Of a stretch of DNA of 64,000 bases, positions 1 through 11,300 are shown piece by piece; position 1 is the stretch's first letter; each line of letters begins with the position of its first letter. Source of the DNA: Stichopus chloronotus (taxonomy: Eukaryota > Echinodermata > Holothuroidea > Aspidochirotida > Stichopodidae). The notes under the pieces were generated by a model. That model ran no database searches. It saw nothing but the letters and a program-made list of their open reading frames with translations, and was not told where the DNA came from. The translations under genes and the position numbers were made by a program. The DNA lies in NCBI GenBank assembly GCA_021234535.1, contig CM037838.1, positions 24,715,969 to 24,779,968 of the forward strand, written 5' to 3'.

Positions 1-585
1 CGAGGCTAACTAAAAGTATTGGTATGCAAATGGCTTGCTTTAAACTCGCCACAAAATATACAATTTCAACTCAATAAGCCCCTTTAAGAGCAACACCTGT
101 CCGCTTCATCTCGAGTGATGTGAATTATCACGATAGCTCTATATTGCGGTTTGAAAATATAAGCCCTAGTGCATAATCCCAACCTTCCCTCCCTCGCACA
201 TGCCCAGATATGGGAATACATACACAAATCGTTGACGGCATGTTACATAAAAGAATATGCGCTATAAAAAAAAGAATATACTTTATGTAGCGACAATGAA
301 AGATTAAAGGTGGTGGCCTTAAATACCATACTTGCGCAGACGACACTCGCACAAGTCGCGGTTGCGATGCGCATTCCAATGTTGCCCAAAGTCTAACTGC
401 ATCGAGTTTTTAAAGTAAAACCGTGTCTGATGAAAAAATAAAGACCTCCAAATACCCGGATGTCTTAGAATTTCATGTTTTTCACCCCCCCCCCCCCTCC
501 TTCTCTACGAAAGGACTTCTCTTTTAACCTCACTGGCCAGCAGAAATGTATCAACAAATATATCCGCGGTACGTTTAAATAAATC
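1..585. other. Intergenic, 3' flank of the GT31 gene
   Basis: No coding region is visible. The only marked structure is a C-rich homopolymer run near 487-498. The stretch lies downstream of the minus-strand glycosyltransferase and probably includes its 3' UTR; I could not find a clean AATAAA on the minus strand. Confidence 0.5.
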
Positions 586-2124
586 TCACAGATCCCTGGG
601 TCCTGTACATTTCGGATCTTTGTGATTCACGACGTTGAAAATCTGGTGATGAACAGTGGCTTTTCTTGTTCTCATCATCAACATTTCTAAATAATGGCAT
701 ACATTGTGAGGTCTTTCGGTCACTTGAAATTTATCTTCGTTCTTCGGTGCTTGTCCCATCTTCTCTGCGAGTAAACCAATGTAGGCATCCTCCATCGCGA
801 TGGGTGTGACTTGACGGAACAGGGCGACCATCGCGGTCGCAACATCCACCGAAAGGAGAAAAGACGGTCCTTGGATAAAAGGAGGAAAGTCATCCCTTAT
901 GTAGTCGTGTTCAGGAACGTAAAGTGAACTTCTAAGGTCACGAATCGGGACATCATCTCGTATGAGTTTGCCGACGTAGGTTGCAAAACTGTGGGAGAAA
1001 TGTTCTCCTATCCATTTGGTGAGCAGAGGAGTGTTGATGAAAACAGAACATTCCGTCTTGAGTATGAAGGACGGTCTACAGGTCTCGGGGAGGTGCTCGG
1101 TGGCCCATTTGAGTCCCTGCATCGTCTTTCTCGTCTCTTCGGATTCGTGATCAAGGAAATCTCCTTGAATGATGTCTGCGTGATTCTTTTGTTCTTCTCG
1201 CACTATATTCTCCATCCCATCTTCGGTCCCCATTGAAAAGACGACCCACCAAGGCATCGCGGACCTCAGTGCGACCTTTTGGAAATTCGAGGGTTTTCCC
1301 CAAGTCCGTCTGATTGAATTGCGGTGTTTACTCTGGTTGCAGTGAGTCACAACTACGATGAGGATAAACGGTTCCACATCGGGACAATTTTCGACGTCGG
1401 GTGTGAGTATCTGTGCCACGGGGAATATCTTCGGCGAGGGGTAAAATACCTCCCCTTCCGGTAACGCCCCGTGGATGTGCCTGTTGGGGTCAAATTTAGG
1501 AAGCACTGGCATCGCGTTTGGGTCGTTGTTGTGCTGTTGGGCGATTATGTAATCTTCATCAATTTCGTCGAGGTCGTGATTGTGGACATTAAACGGAATC
1601 TTCGGTTTTTCCTTTTCCTCCATCTGTTTTTTGGGGACGATAGAATTCTTAATTTTGTCTAATATTTCTACTCCTGTTAATTTATCATCGATATCTAATT
1701 CTTGTATGTCTTTCATATCGATCTTCACATCGCGAGGTTTCTCTTCGCCATCCTCCTCATTCCTCATTTTTTCGTCTCCGTCCTCTTTCACATCTTCTCC
1801 ATTTTGGTCTTCGCCGTCTTCTTCATTTTTTTCCTCTCGGTCCGTGACATCTTCGGCACCATTTTCGCCCTCGTTCCGTCCTGCTTGCAAAGGGTTTAAG
1901 TGAGGAGGATCCTCGACGGATAACTCTGGACCATCATCCACTCCCTTTTTGATGTCATTCAGATCCTCGTATGACCGCGTATCTTGACGAGAGTAAAGTA
2001 TGTAAAGTAGAAATATCAAAGCTATCATTACAATCCAAGACACCGGACCACCTTTTTTGACGTAATGACGAACTATCGTTGCCAGGGACGGTGGTGGCTT
2101 GTCTTTACTTGTCAAATCATACAT
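586..2124 (-). CDS. GT31-family beta-1,3-galactosyltransferase-like type II membrane protein, DxD motif missing
   Basis: Single uninterrupted ORF of 512 residues. Seen: a short basic cytosolic tail, one membrane segment at about residues 29-45 (SWIVMIALIFLLYILY), a very acidic stem at about 86-130 (Glu/Asp/Asn/Gly-rich), then a GT31 domain from about 252 to 455. GT31 landmarks are RRTWG (272-276), the FSMG strand (296-299), DIIQGDFLDHESEETRKT (317-334), LKW (338-340) and EDAYIG (445-450), matching the family's EDVYVG. Known: members of this family sit in the Golgi and add galactose or GlcNAc in beta-1,3 linkage, using a metal-binding DDD/DxD motif in the block KTDDDVFVN. Here that block reads KTECSVFIN (356-364), so all three aspartates are gone. 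The protein may be catalytically weak, metal-independent or a pseudoenzyme. It is about 100 or more residues longer than usual because of the acidic stem. Intronless coding is common in this family. The start Met immediately precedes the expected tail and anchor. Confidence 0.88.
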   Translation of the reverse strand: MYDLTSKDKPPPSLATIVRHYVKKGGPVSWIVMIALIFLLYILYSRQDTRSYEDLNDIKKGVDDGPELSVEDPPHLNPLQAGRNEGENGAEDVTDREEKNEEDGEDQNGEDVKEDGDEKMRNEEDGEEKPRDVKIDMKDIQELDIDDKLTGVEILDKIKNSIVPKKQMEEKEKPKIPFNVHNHDLDEIDEDYIIAQQHNNDPNAMPVLPKFDPNRHIHGALPEGEVFYPSPKIFPVAQILTPDVENCPDVEPFILIVVVTHCNQSKHRNSIRRTWGKPSNFQKVALRSAMPWWVVFSMGTEDGMENIVREEQKNHADIIQGDFLDHESEETRKTMQGLKWATEHLPETCRPSFILKTECSVFINTPLLTKWIGEHFSHSFATYVGKLIRDDVPIRDLRSSLYVPEHDYIRDDFPPFIQGPSFLLSVDVATAMVALFRQVTPIAMEDAYIGLLAEKMGQAPKNEDKFQVTERPHNVCHYLEMLMMRTRKATVHHQIFNVVNHKDPKCTGPRDL

Positions 2125-5100
2125 CGCGTGCGTTATGTTTGCTGTTTAATGAAGTAACTACGATCACAATAACACTATTGCAAAAAAAAAAAAAAAAAAG
2201 CAAGCTGAAAGTGGTGGTGGATAATCGTATCACAGATATCCTGAAGATATATTCCAAATTGAATTGACCTGATTGATGGTCAATAATGCCAAAACAACAA
2301 AAATCCAATGTAACTTGAAGTAAAGTACAATGTTGAACGAAGAGTGAGTATCAAAACTTGTTAATTCCGGCATGTAGTCGTATAAGGTATATATAAATAT
2401 CTACTTATAATACACTGTAATTGTTGGTATGGTCTTATTACGCCAACGTGGAAGCTTTCGCAATATGGTGTTTACTGTACACGTATTTATATTGATCAGA
2501 CCTCCGCCAAACGTGCACAGAGCGACAATTTCCAGAGCAGATGGAAAAATTTTTGTGTAACGCAACCATGACAATCACCTGTTTGAAACACAAAAATCAA
2601 TAAAAACGTCCGAATCAGTGAGTGACAAACCTGTTTTGGAAGAAGGCTACTTTGGAAATGTGAATGGAAAGTCAGTAAATTGCATGGAACGTCAAGTAAA
2701 TTAGGGGGAGCGATGCGACACATGAGATAATTGAAGCGGCGGCCCAAGACTGGAGACTGCCAGAAAGTCAACTTTTCTATAGAATGCCAGATAGGACATA
2801 AAAAGTGTACATTAGAGTATGCTAAATGACATTATGAAACCCGACTCCAACAGAAGATTGCAGTTAAGCAACTGGAAAATTGATATTGGTCCAAACTAGT
2901 TCTCATTGGTTCTAACTTTAATAATTTGAAACCAGATATCGATCTCAAACTGTTTAGCTGTAATTTCTCTTTTGCACATCCAAGTTCCTCAAGAACCTAC
3001 CACTACCTGCCCCCGACCCCCCCCCCCCCCCCCCATTACACACATACTCATCAAAACTCCAGTATCAGACCTAAATCATCCTTGGGAAACCAGACTAAGT
3101 AAGGGTTATGCTACACTAAACAACCTGAAGATTTTCAAACGGCATCAAAAGAGAAATAATTGTCTAGGATTCTTTATCAATTCATCAATTTTCCTTCAAA
3201 TTTCAATAATACTTTGGAAAGGGGAAACAAAGACAATGGCAGCAATGGCTTCTAATTGAACTCAACAAAAAGAAACCACGAGATTCAATACAAAGATGAC
3301 CACACTTTAAGATGAATGTGTTTCTCTGTATTTGTAAATGTGTCTTTAAAAAAAGACTGGAATGAGGTAAGATCAACGGTACAAAAACAATGCAGCCAGT
3401 TGGGACATATCTATGTGCTAGTAAACACTATATGCTGTCCTCGAACTCGGGCTTCAACGCACTAAAACTAACATTACAAACGGTTTTTAAACATATATCC
3501 GATAGAGATATGAATAAACATGTCATTCAATATTCTCGCACTGGCAAAACGGTACGATGAGGTGGGACACAAAAGCACAGTAAAAAAAAAATATAGCTCA
3601 AACTGGGTGAAAAAAAAACTGACATGAATGACGAGTAATAATCATATCTGCATCCCATCTTCACAGAATTTTCGTTTTGTATCAAAGTCATATCTCGAGA
3701 AGATTTCAACATAACATGTGAGAACCCAGGCATACTGTCAGGGTAAGGGAATGTCCTCGGGAGAAAGCATAAACATGTATGGTATCATGTAAAGATAGGC
3801 TATCTCCAGGTGTCGAATTTACTCCGGGGTCTCTTGCACCAGCGCAAAATTTAGCACCCTGTAATACTTTGAAGTATGTTGTTGTTACCACACTGACCAT
3901 AACAAGTATGAAATCTGACTGATGCTATGGACATTTTAAAAGGACAGACTAGTGAGCAGTCAACTGCTAGATTATGCTAAATTGGTCACTAGATATGATC
4001 AACTAAGAAAACACATGATGATTTAAAGCACCTTCGAAGTAGCATTTTCTCTTCTTTTACCGATGACTTTGAAATTATGGATTAAAGAAACTTTTGTAAG
4101 GACAATACAACACAATGTTTTCAGAAAGATGTAACAATCTCAAGCACATACATATTTTCTTGAACTGGTTTTTGACATTACAATGAATGACTAAGGGACA
4201 ACTTCCAAAAGTGTCTGACAAAAATTCCTAAACAGGTCATAAATGTTACTATCAAACCTACTAGATATTTCACAACAAGTAGATTAAAGATTTTGAAACT
4301 TCTGCACTAGCAGTGGATGAGAAAACACGTAAATATCCATTTCAAGGTTTTCTTATTTTCTCTGCCCCTCAAGCAGGTTGGGGGTACTTTCACAGAATGA
4401 AAGTATCATCTGCACTTTCTGCATCAAAATATGGAAGAATTTTAAAGTGTCAATAGCTACGAGAATTCTGTTGATAAAAATGACACGTGACCCTCCCTGA
4501 TTGTATATCATGACATTGGCCTATTTCACTAATTTAAATTTCCTTTTTCATTAAAATATGCTGGCTCTGTTTTACTTTCAAATGAAGAATTGCAACAAGT
4601 TGTGATTGAAAACCAATCACGCGTTTGATCAGTGGATATACTACTCAGCTGAAAATGTCTCACAGTCTTGGATGACTCCTTTCTCCAACAAATGATACTG
4701 TTCAGTAATTTTGATTAAAATCAGTCCTCAGAATGAATTAAAACAAACGACATGAAGCTTAGAACCTTAAACACATATTGGCAGCAGTCACTTTGTGTCC
4801 CTTTCAAATGTTTGCAATAAGAGGATATCGGCTCTCCGTATTTCAGCTTAAATAACTACGAGATAACTTCAAATAGACTAAAACAAACTTTACAACACTT
4901 CTACAAGCTTCAATTGTCTCCTCTGCCCATTCCGCCTATAATTGCACACAGTGATGACAGAAAAAGGATACTTCTTTCAACAACAACAAAATTGAAAATG
5001 TAGGTATGGAAATACCAGGTGTGATCACACAGCTGTACATGCATGGGAGTAAGAATGAATTATCAACAAGCCACCCCCCACCACCAGTATGTGATATCCA

Positions 5101-6465
5101 AACTTAGTGTTCTCCACATTCACTGTATACAGGAAACACATAAAACTCCTGATCAGAACAAAAGAAACCTGGCTAGGAAATCTCTCATCTTGAAAATCAC
5201 AACTCTTTAGAATCTGCCTGCCTTGCTAATAGCTCATAGCACCCCTCTTCATCCCATCAAAGCATCCTCCACCAAATACTGATCATGACCAAATAAATTG
5301 TTCTGAGCAGATTTAAATCCTTTGTTCATCTTCCATAAAGAACCAGCAATCTCATTTGCATAGAATTTATTCATTTCCAATTTCTTTTTTAAGAAAAAAA
5401 AACAATACGAAGATTACATGCAGTTACGCCCACATGAGCTGTTAGACTTTTGAATTTGTCATAGAAACATTGCACACAGTGCAAGTTTGTCCCAGATCAG
5501 TCCTTTATAATCATAAGTTTTTGTGCGTTCACGTCCGGCGAAAGCGACTTCGGTAAGAACAACCAATAGTTGGAGGTCATTTAACTGTTCCTTTTATTTT
5601 ACACAAATTCATTTGTACAAGAAAACGATTGTTTCATGAAATGAGGAATGTTGACAAACTTTTTGACACTTTATGAGAAATATTACTTCACACAGCACTG
5701 AAATGATTGTAGAATACATGAGTTTCAAAGTGTGTTTACTGACAACACACTAGAAAATTAAAAATGTTTTGACTTTGGTTTGTGACAAAATAACAATTTA
5801 CCACTCATATATGAGTTCAGTAACTTTAACTAATGTCTAGCTCACGATAAAACCACTTCAAACATGTCATGCAAGCACACAGATTCTAAAGGCACAAGGA
5901 ATTTTAATTTTCAGATGGGATGGTACTTGCAACATCCACAAATTGAGTTGTCTGGGAAACTGCAGCAGCAACGACTGAATTTTACAACGGAAAGAACTAA
6001 ACTGATCTAAAGCTCATCTAAGATCCAAGGTGTCTATATTTATGAGTCTTTCTTTACATCTGACGATTGGCTCAAAAGAGCATGAATATTTATAGGCTAA
6101 GGAAAAGAAGTATCAAGTGCTACTGAGTGTAACTGATTTCATCGCCATAAATGAAGCTAACAATGTGCACACAGATTTAGTCGGAATCTGAGCCATACTT
6201 CGTGGGCATCGGTGCTACGAATACAGTCAGAGCTGATGCATGAGTCGTACACGTTGGCTTTACTGTCCCTCCTTCCTCATTCAACTCTCCCTTGCATCAC
6301 GATTCACGAAGCTGCCATTTATCTTAAAGACATCTCGGAGGACCTTAAGGGTGTATCAATGCTCACGACCATCTTCCTTCCATTATGAAGGAAAAATTTG
6401 GATCTACAAACTAAGAAAACTAGATCACAAATGATTGCAGGAGCTCATACTTGAACACCCTGAAT

Positions 6466-7185
6466 GGTACCACTAGGAGAGTATCATTATGACAAATCAT
6501 AGGTACCAGAGCAACCGCTTTGCAATGTTTCACAAAATTGATTCTGGGGCATGGGGCACATCTTGGGCCTCGGAACAGAAGTTTCTGTAGGCACACTTAA
6601 AATACCATTGACGAGTATCATTTAAATGACACACCATCAACATTGTAGGAGAGATCTTGCATGAGCATTTTGTAAAAGTTTGCAAAATGGGACATAGGGT
6701 CCATATGGGACCTTGGAGCAAAATTTCCAGAAAACCATCAGTAGAGCACTGACCAACAACACTATGGCATGGTGTTGAATATGCCAAGATAAAATGGAGG
6801 GAGGACTAACCATTTTGCAATATTTAAAAAAAAAAATAGGTCACTGGGCACATCTTGGTTCTTGGAAAGAAACTTGTGAACATACTGAGAACACCACTAA
6901 CTGAGCATCATTGTGACAAACCATCAACGTTGCTACAAGAGAATGTGTCTGACGAATTAGTTGTATGGCAGAATTTCATCAAATGGATAATAGAGCCCAC
7001 AAGGGGCCTAGGAACAAGAATTTTTTAACACCATAAAGGTAGTAGGTACCGCTAACAGAGTATCATAACAACAAGTCATCAAAATTGTACAAGAGAATGG
7101 GGAGGAGGAGATGAATTTTGTAGAATTTCATAAAACAGGCAAAAGGGACCACATGTGACCTTGGACCGAAAAATCCTGAACCCAA
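6466..7185. repeat. Diverged tandem repeat, about five units of 136-157 bp
   Basis: Five degenerate units can be aligned by eye, starting near 6466, 6602, 6741, 6889 and 7046. Each unit carries, in order: a block like 'gagtatcatnatgacaaatcat', 'aacattgtanaagagaat', 'ttgcanaatttcacaaaa', a 'gggcacat/gggaccacatgtgacc' block, and 'cttggancaaaaatttntgaacac'. The array is followed by a block starting 'ccaagtttcaaac' and then a GACA/GATA microsatellite. That order (diverged monomers, then a microsatellite tail) is typical of invertebrate tandem-repeat mobile elements. Confidence 0.65.
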
Positions 7186-7295
7186 AATGGCCCATCTGTC
7201 AAAAAACATCCTGTCCAAGTTTCAAACAAATACATGGAATGCATATGGGAGGAGATGCGCTTTTTGACAATTGTGGAGAGAGAGGTAAATAGTTT

Positions 7296-7419
7296 GACAA
7301 ACAGACAGACAGATAGACAGACAGGTAAACAGATAGACAGACTGGTAGACAGACAGACAGGTAGACAGATAGACAGATGGGAAGACAGATAGACAGACAG
7401 GTAGACAGATAGATAGATA
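7296..7419. repeat. Tetranucleotide microsatellite (GACA/GATA)n
   Basis: Imperfect run of gaca, gata and ggta units, about 125 bp long. It ends the tandem repeat to its left and explains the Cys/Leu/Ser/Val-rich translation on the opposite strand, which is not a gene. Confidence 0.9.
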
Positions 7420-7864
7420 CTAATACATGGATTGGACTAAAGAAATCATGCAAACTAGAAAATACAAACGATACTAACAGAGGTAAACATGGCACCTATC
7501 AGTGTTTGAATCAGAGAGTTCAAAAGTAGAGGGATAATAAAAACATTTAACTGGTAGAATGACAAGAAAATGAGGTGGGATAAAATATGAAACAAGCACT
7601 GGAAAAATAAAATGACAATCACAATCTAGTTAGGATATTTTCTTCTTTAAGATAAAGTATTAAGAAAACAGGTGTGGGAAAATGAAGGTAGCAACAGGAA
7701 AAATGACTGACAAAAAAAGCTGAAGAATCAGAAATAAACTGCAAGTTTGCTGATTCAGGGCAAGAACAGCTTAACTGTAAAACTATCCCCTCAAAACATT
7801 TGCTGAACAGTTGCTTAACACATACTACATGTTAAGAATTTTATCTGCCTTCTTTCTGCCTAAT

Positions 7865-7870
7865 TTTATT
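7865..7870 (-). terminator. Candidate SWT1 polyadenylation signal (AATAAA on minus strand)
   Basis: TTTATT on the plus strand reads AATAAA on the minus strand, about 290 bases after the SWT1 stop codon. It is the nearest canonical hexamer I noticed. Other sites further downstream cannot be excluded. Confidence 0.4.
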
Positions 7871-8159
7871 TGCATTCTGCCCCAATTTCCCCACAAGAAA
7901 CCCCTGGTCAATCCACGAATGCAACATTTTTCATGAAACGAGGATATTACTCATTTTGGTGAAGGAGTCATAACTAGAGTCAGACAGATCATCACAACTA
8001 TAAGTTCAACATGAATTGCAGCTACACGGGAAGCACTGGACGGTTGTGACTGCTCAGGGTCCTACGATGTAGATTATTCTTCAGAATTCTGAGTCCTTCT
8101 TGAGGATTCTACGATATCCAGTCGAGTACTGACAAAAACGTTCAAAAGAAAATAATATT

Positions 8160-8318
8160 CTAAGACACTCCCTGAGAAATAAGATGATAACACTGCTGGC
8201 ATCCATGGAGGGCAACCTGATACTGGTAGACGCCTCTCTTTAGCGATTCTCGATTTTCTTCCGTTTTCAAGAACTCTTTCAGCCTCTCTGGGGTGAGTCC
8301 GCATCCAGAGTTGCATAT
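8160..8318 (-). CDS. SWT1: SWT1 exon 18: C-terminus and stop
   Basis: Acceptor CTACCTGACAG; 159 nt ending in TAG. Encodes LTPERLKEFLKTEENRESLK, then a helix ending CYHLISQGVS. The phase-0 start agrees with exon 17. The overlapping 164-residue ORF in another frame is a shadow. Confidence 0.86.
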   Translation of the reverse strand: MCNSGCGLTPERLKEFLKTEENRESLKRGVYQYQVALHGCQQCYHLISQGVS

Positions 8319-11300
8319 CTGTCAGGTAGAGAAGAATTGAGAACCACGGCGATAAAGGAAAGACCAGAAAACGGAGGAATGATGAAAAAAAAGCAGAGAT
8401 AAATATGCAACATTTGACTGAGGGAGACTGAAGGGAAAGGTCTGGACTGGACCGTCTGCAGGCAATGTTGGAGGACGCAGAATTGTTCCTTACACTCCTA
8501 GGTAAAATAACAGCAGAGTCAAAAGGATAAATTCGGAAGTTAAAGTAGCTGAAAACAAAGTTCAACACACATCTATTATGGTGTACTTGGCTATCACGTC
8601 ATGTTCTATAATGTAGGAAAGTTCTTCTCCAGAAATAATTTTAGCACATTCAGGGAATTCTAGGACTAGGTGTCGCTCTGCCTATCTGCTGTAGTGTAAG
8701 GTGAACATTTTAAATGTGATACAATTCTCTGGTATTCAACAGAGAAAGAGAATATCATGAGAAATGTGACTAAAACATGAGAAAAGATAACAATATTCAA
8801 AATCCCCACCCCCACCCCCCTTAAAATTAAAAAAAAAATAGACCATCAACAGTTAGGATGTGTATCAATAATTATATGTAAAGTACATGACAGAGAAAAC
8901 TAAATAAGTGTTGAAGTCAGTAAGTCTGAAATCATAATTATTCGTTGTTGTAAGTCTTATCAATGTTCAAACATTAAGGCTACAATGGAAAATAGAGATT
9001 GCCTAGTATTTAGTACGGATATTCAAATTTTTCTCCTTCTTTATACTGGTAATAGACCAAATTCCCCATTCCTTTACAAAATTGGCAGAGCAAAAAACTG
9101 ATCCAAGTAATGTTTCTTCTTTAATTCTGGTCATCAGAAATTTCATAGAAATTCGACGTAACAGATGTTCAGGTTGCGTCTTTCTGTTACATTTCTGCAA
9201 ACAAAGGTAAATCACTTGATAATGAAATCATCCTTCTATACATTGTTTTTAATCATCCCTAAAATCTAACCAATACTGAATGTTATATTTAATATTCCTG
9301 CTATTATCTGACAATTTCCTGATTCTGATATCACATTTATTCGAATAAACACCCCTGGGGCATGAAATTTTTTAGGATGGGGGCTTTCATTGCGGTCAAA
9401 ATGTACTGGCCAAAAAAAATGCTACCTTCTAATGAATGAACCCCGGAGGGGTGACATCGACAAAAATTCACCAGAAACGTTATTTTTGCCGCGGGGTGCG
9501 AGACTTGACGAGATTTTGAGGTAATGACGTACAGTGGGACTATGTCATTTTGATTTTTACTCTGTTCTCTCAAGAAAGAGATCATTCATTAGAGTGAACA
9601 GAGTAATTGTTTCAACTTTAATTTGCAAGTCACAATTCACAAATACTTTAGCCAAAGGTTTGATCTTTCTTGACTTTCTCACACTGGAAACGAATCAAAC
9701 CAGCTTAAAGGACCAATCTTTTTTCGGCATGTTATGAAACAATCTAAGACGGTAACTTGACCGACATAACAAGGGCATGATGTATGTAAGTGTGTGTTGT
9801 GTACGTGAGAGTTTGCCAAATCTAGGGGCAGCTAGGTTTCTGAGAGTGTATCGTTAATTATGGCTGGTTTGTTGTTTGACACATCATCTGGGTTATACAG
9901 ACTGTGAGATGAATATGGTCAATGAACCATGATATGTTCTATCGCTCACACATTCTAAACTCAGTCAAGATTCTAAAACTGACAAGAAAGTGACCACATG
10001 AAGTAGACCTGTATGTTAGGACACTTTAAAAACAGACACTGAAGAGGATCACCAGAAAAGAAAGCAAAGAGATAGGAGCAAGACCGATTCCATTTTCCGG
10101 CATTTTGTGACCATTTCAGCACATCTAGAGGTTTCGGCAGACGCAATATGTATTATGCGAGAACAAGACATTGATAGCAAAATGGCGATAGACGAACCTC
10201 CATCCCAATAAAGAATCCATCGATAACATCGATAAGTTCTTGAAATATCTGAGAGGTGACATCTGCCATTAATCCATTCCTCTCGGACGCGGTGACCACC
10301 CTACGGGATGAAAGATGTTTAAATACACGTTCGACTAAAAAAGATACACTGCAAGATGGAAGACTGGTTTTAATAAAATGCAAATGGCAAAGGTATCCAG
10401 AAGACATGAATCTAGCCAGAACTTTATTGGGATAGGAGATATTTTTGAGATGAAATTATGACATAAACAGCTGCAAACACATTTCTACAACGATGCCACA
10501 AAGTTACATTACTTATGATAGATGGGGTGGGTGCAAGGAGAGGTGATGAGGCAGGGGTGGTAGGAGTACCACTGTTGCAATTTGTGCTAAGTGCAAGCAT
10601 TACCTCAAACCTAGTAGCTTTATCGTATGATACTTATTATCAATGTGACACTTACTTTTATCAATTATAACAATATTCTCAATCTATATTTAGAAATTTT
10701 AGCTACCTTGGCATATAAATTAAGTGAATGGGCAGGCAATTTCAAAAAATGACAAATAAGCAAACAAACTGCACTTAAATGATGTCATATCAACCACAAC
10801 GATGTTAAATTTTTTAAGCATACATACTTGTTCATGGCATTGACCTGTTTCTCAATGTACCTAATTAGGTATTCAACTAATGCCAAAGCCTCTTTTAAAT
10901 TCAGCCCATCAACCGAATATGCATTGTTCTGGTGCTGACGTACAGACTGGTCAACCTTTGTGCTGTAAAAAAAGAAACAAAATGTAAATTTACCAGGTAG
11001 CACTTGCTTTTTTGGAGTGCTGGGAGAGTTATAGGCAGTACTATTGTTTGACACTTTTTGAAGTCATGTACTCGCAGCAAAAAATCCCAAAACTTCTGAA
11101 CCTCTGTATTCTAGGCATATAAGTATTGCTTCATGGGAAGGGGGCACTAGTCCAATATGAGACCAGATGGGGCTAGTAGTGGTGTTAAAGGTTACCAGTA
11201 TACTCTGAGCATGGTAGATGGGAATGCATTTGTTATGCTGAGACATGTAAGTGAGAGGAGTGAAGTAAATTTTCACAGCTCAGAAGCTACTGGTGACACC

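Larger units (their letters stand above)
2125..8159. other. Intergenic / UTR between the GT31 gene and SWT1
   Basis: No supported gene. It should contain the 5' UTR and promoter of the minus-strand glycosyltransferase near 2.1-2.5 kb and the SWT1 3' UTR near 7.8-8.16 kb. A poly-A run lies at about 2180-2199 and a poly-C run at about 3017-3034. Diverged tandem units with a GACA/GATA tail occupy 6466-7419 and are listed separately. The remainder is AT-rich and unremarkable. Confidence 0.5.

Noticed and set aside
991..1903. Plus-strand ORFs over the glycosyltransferase
   Set aside because: Antisense shadows of the 512-residue GT31 frame; Ser/Phe-rich translation of the acidic stem.
6181..6305. 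Short minus-strand frame ending MPTKYGSDSD-stop, tail-like
   Set aside because: Only about 40 codons are open and no suitable acceptor or upstream exon was found.
8074..8568. 164-residue minus-strand ORF
   Set aside because: It overlaps SWT1 exon 18 in the wrong frame; the correct frame after the acceptor at 8319 gives a helical C-terminus in phase with exon 17.
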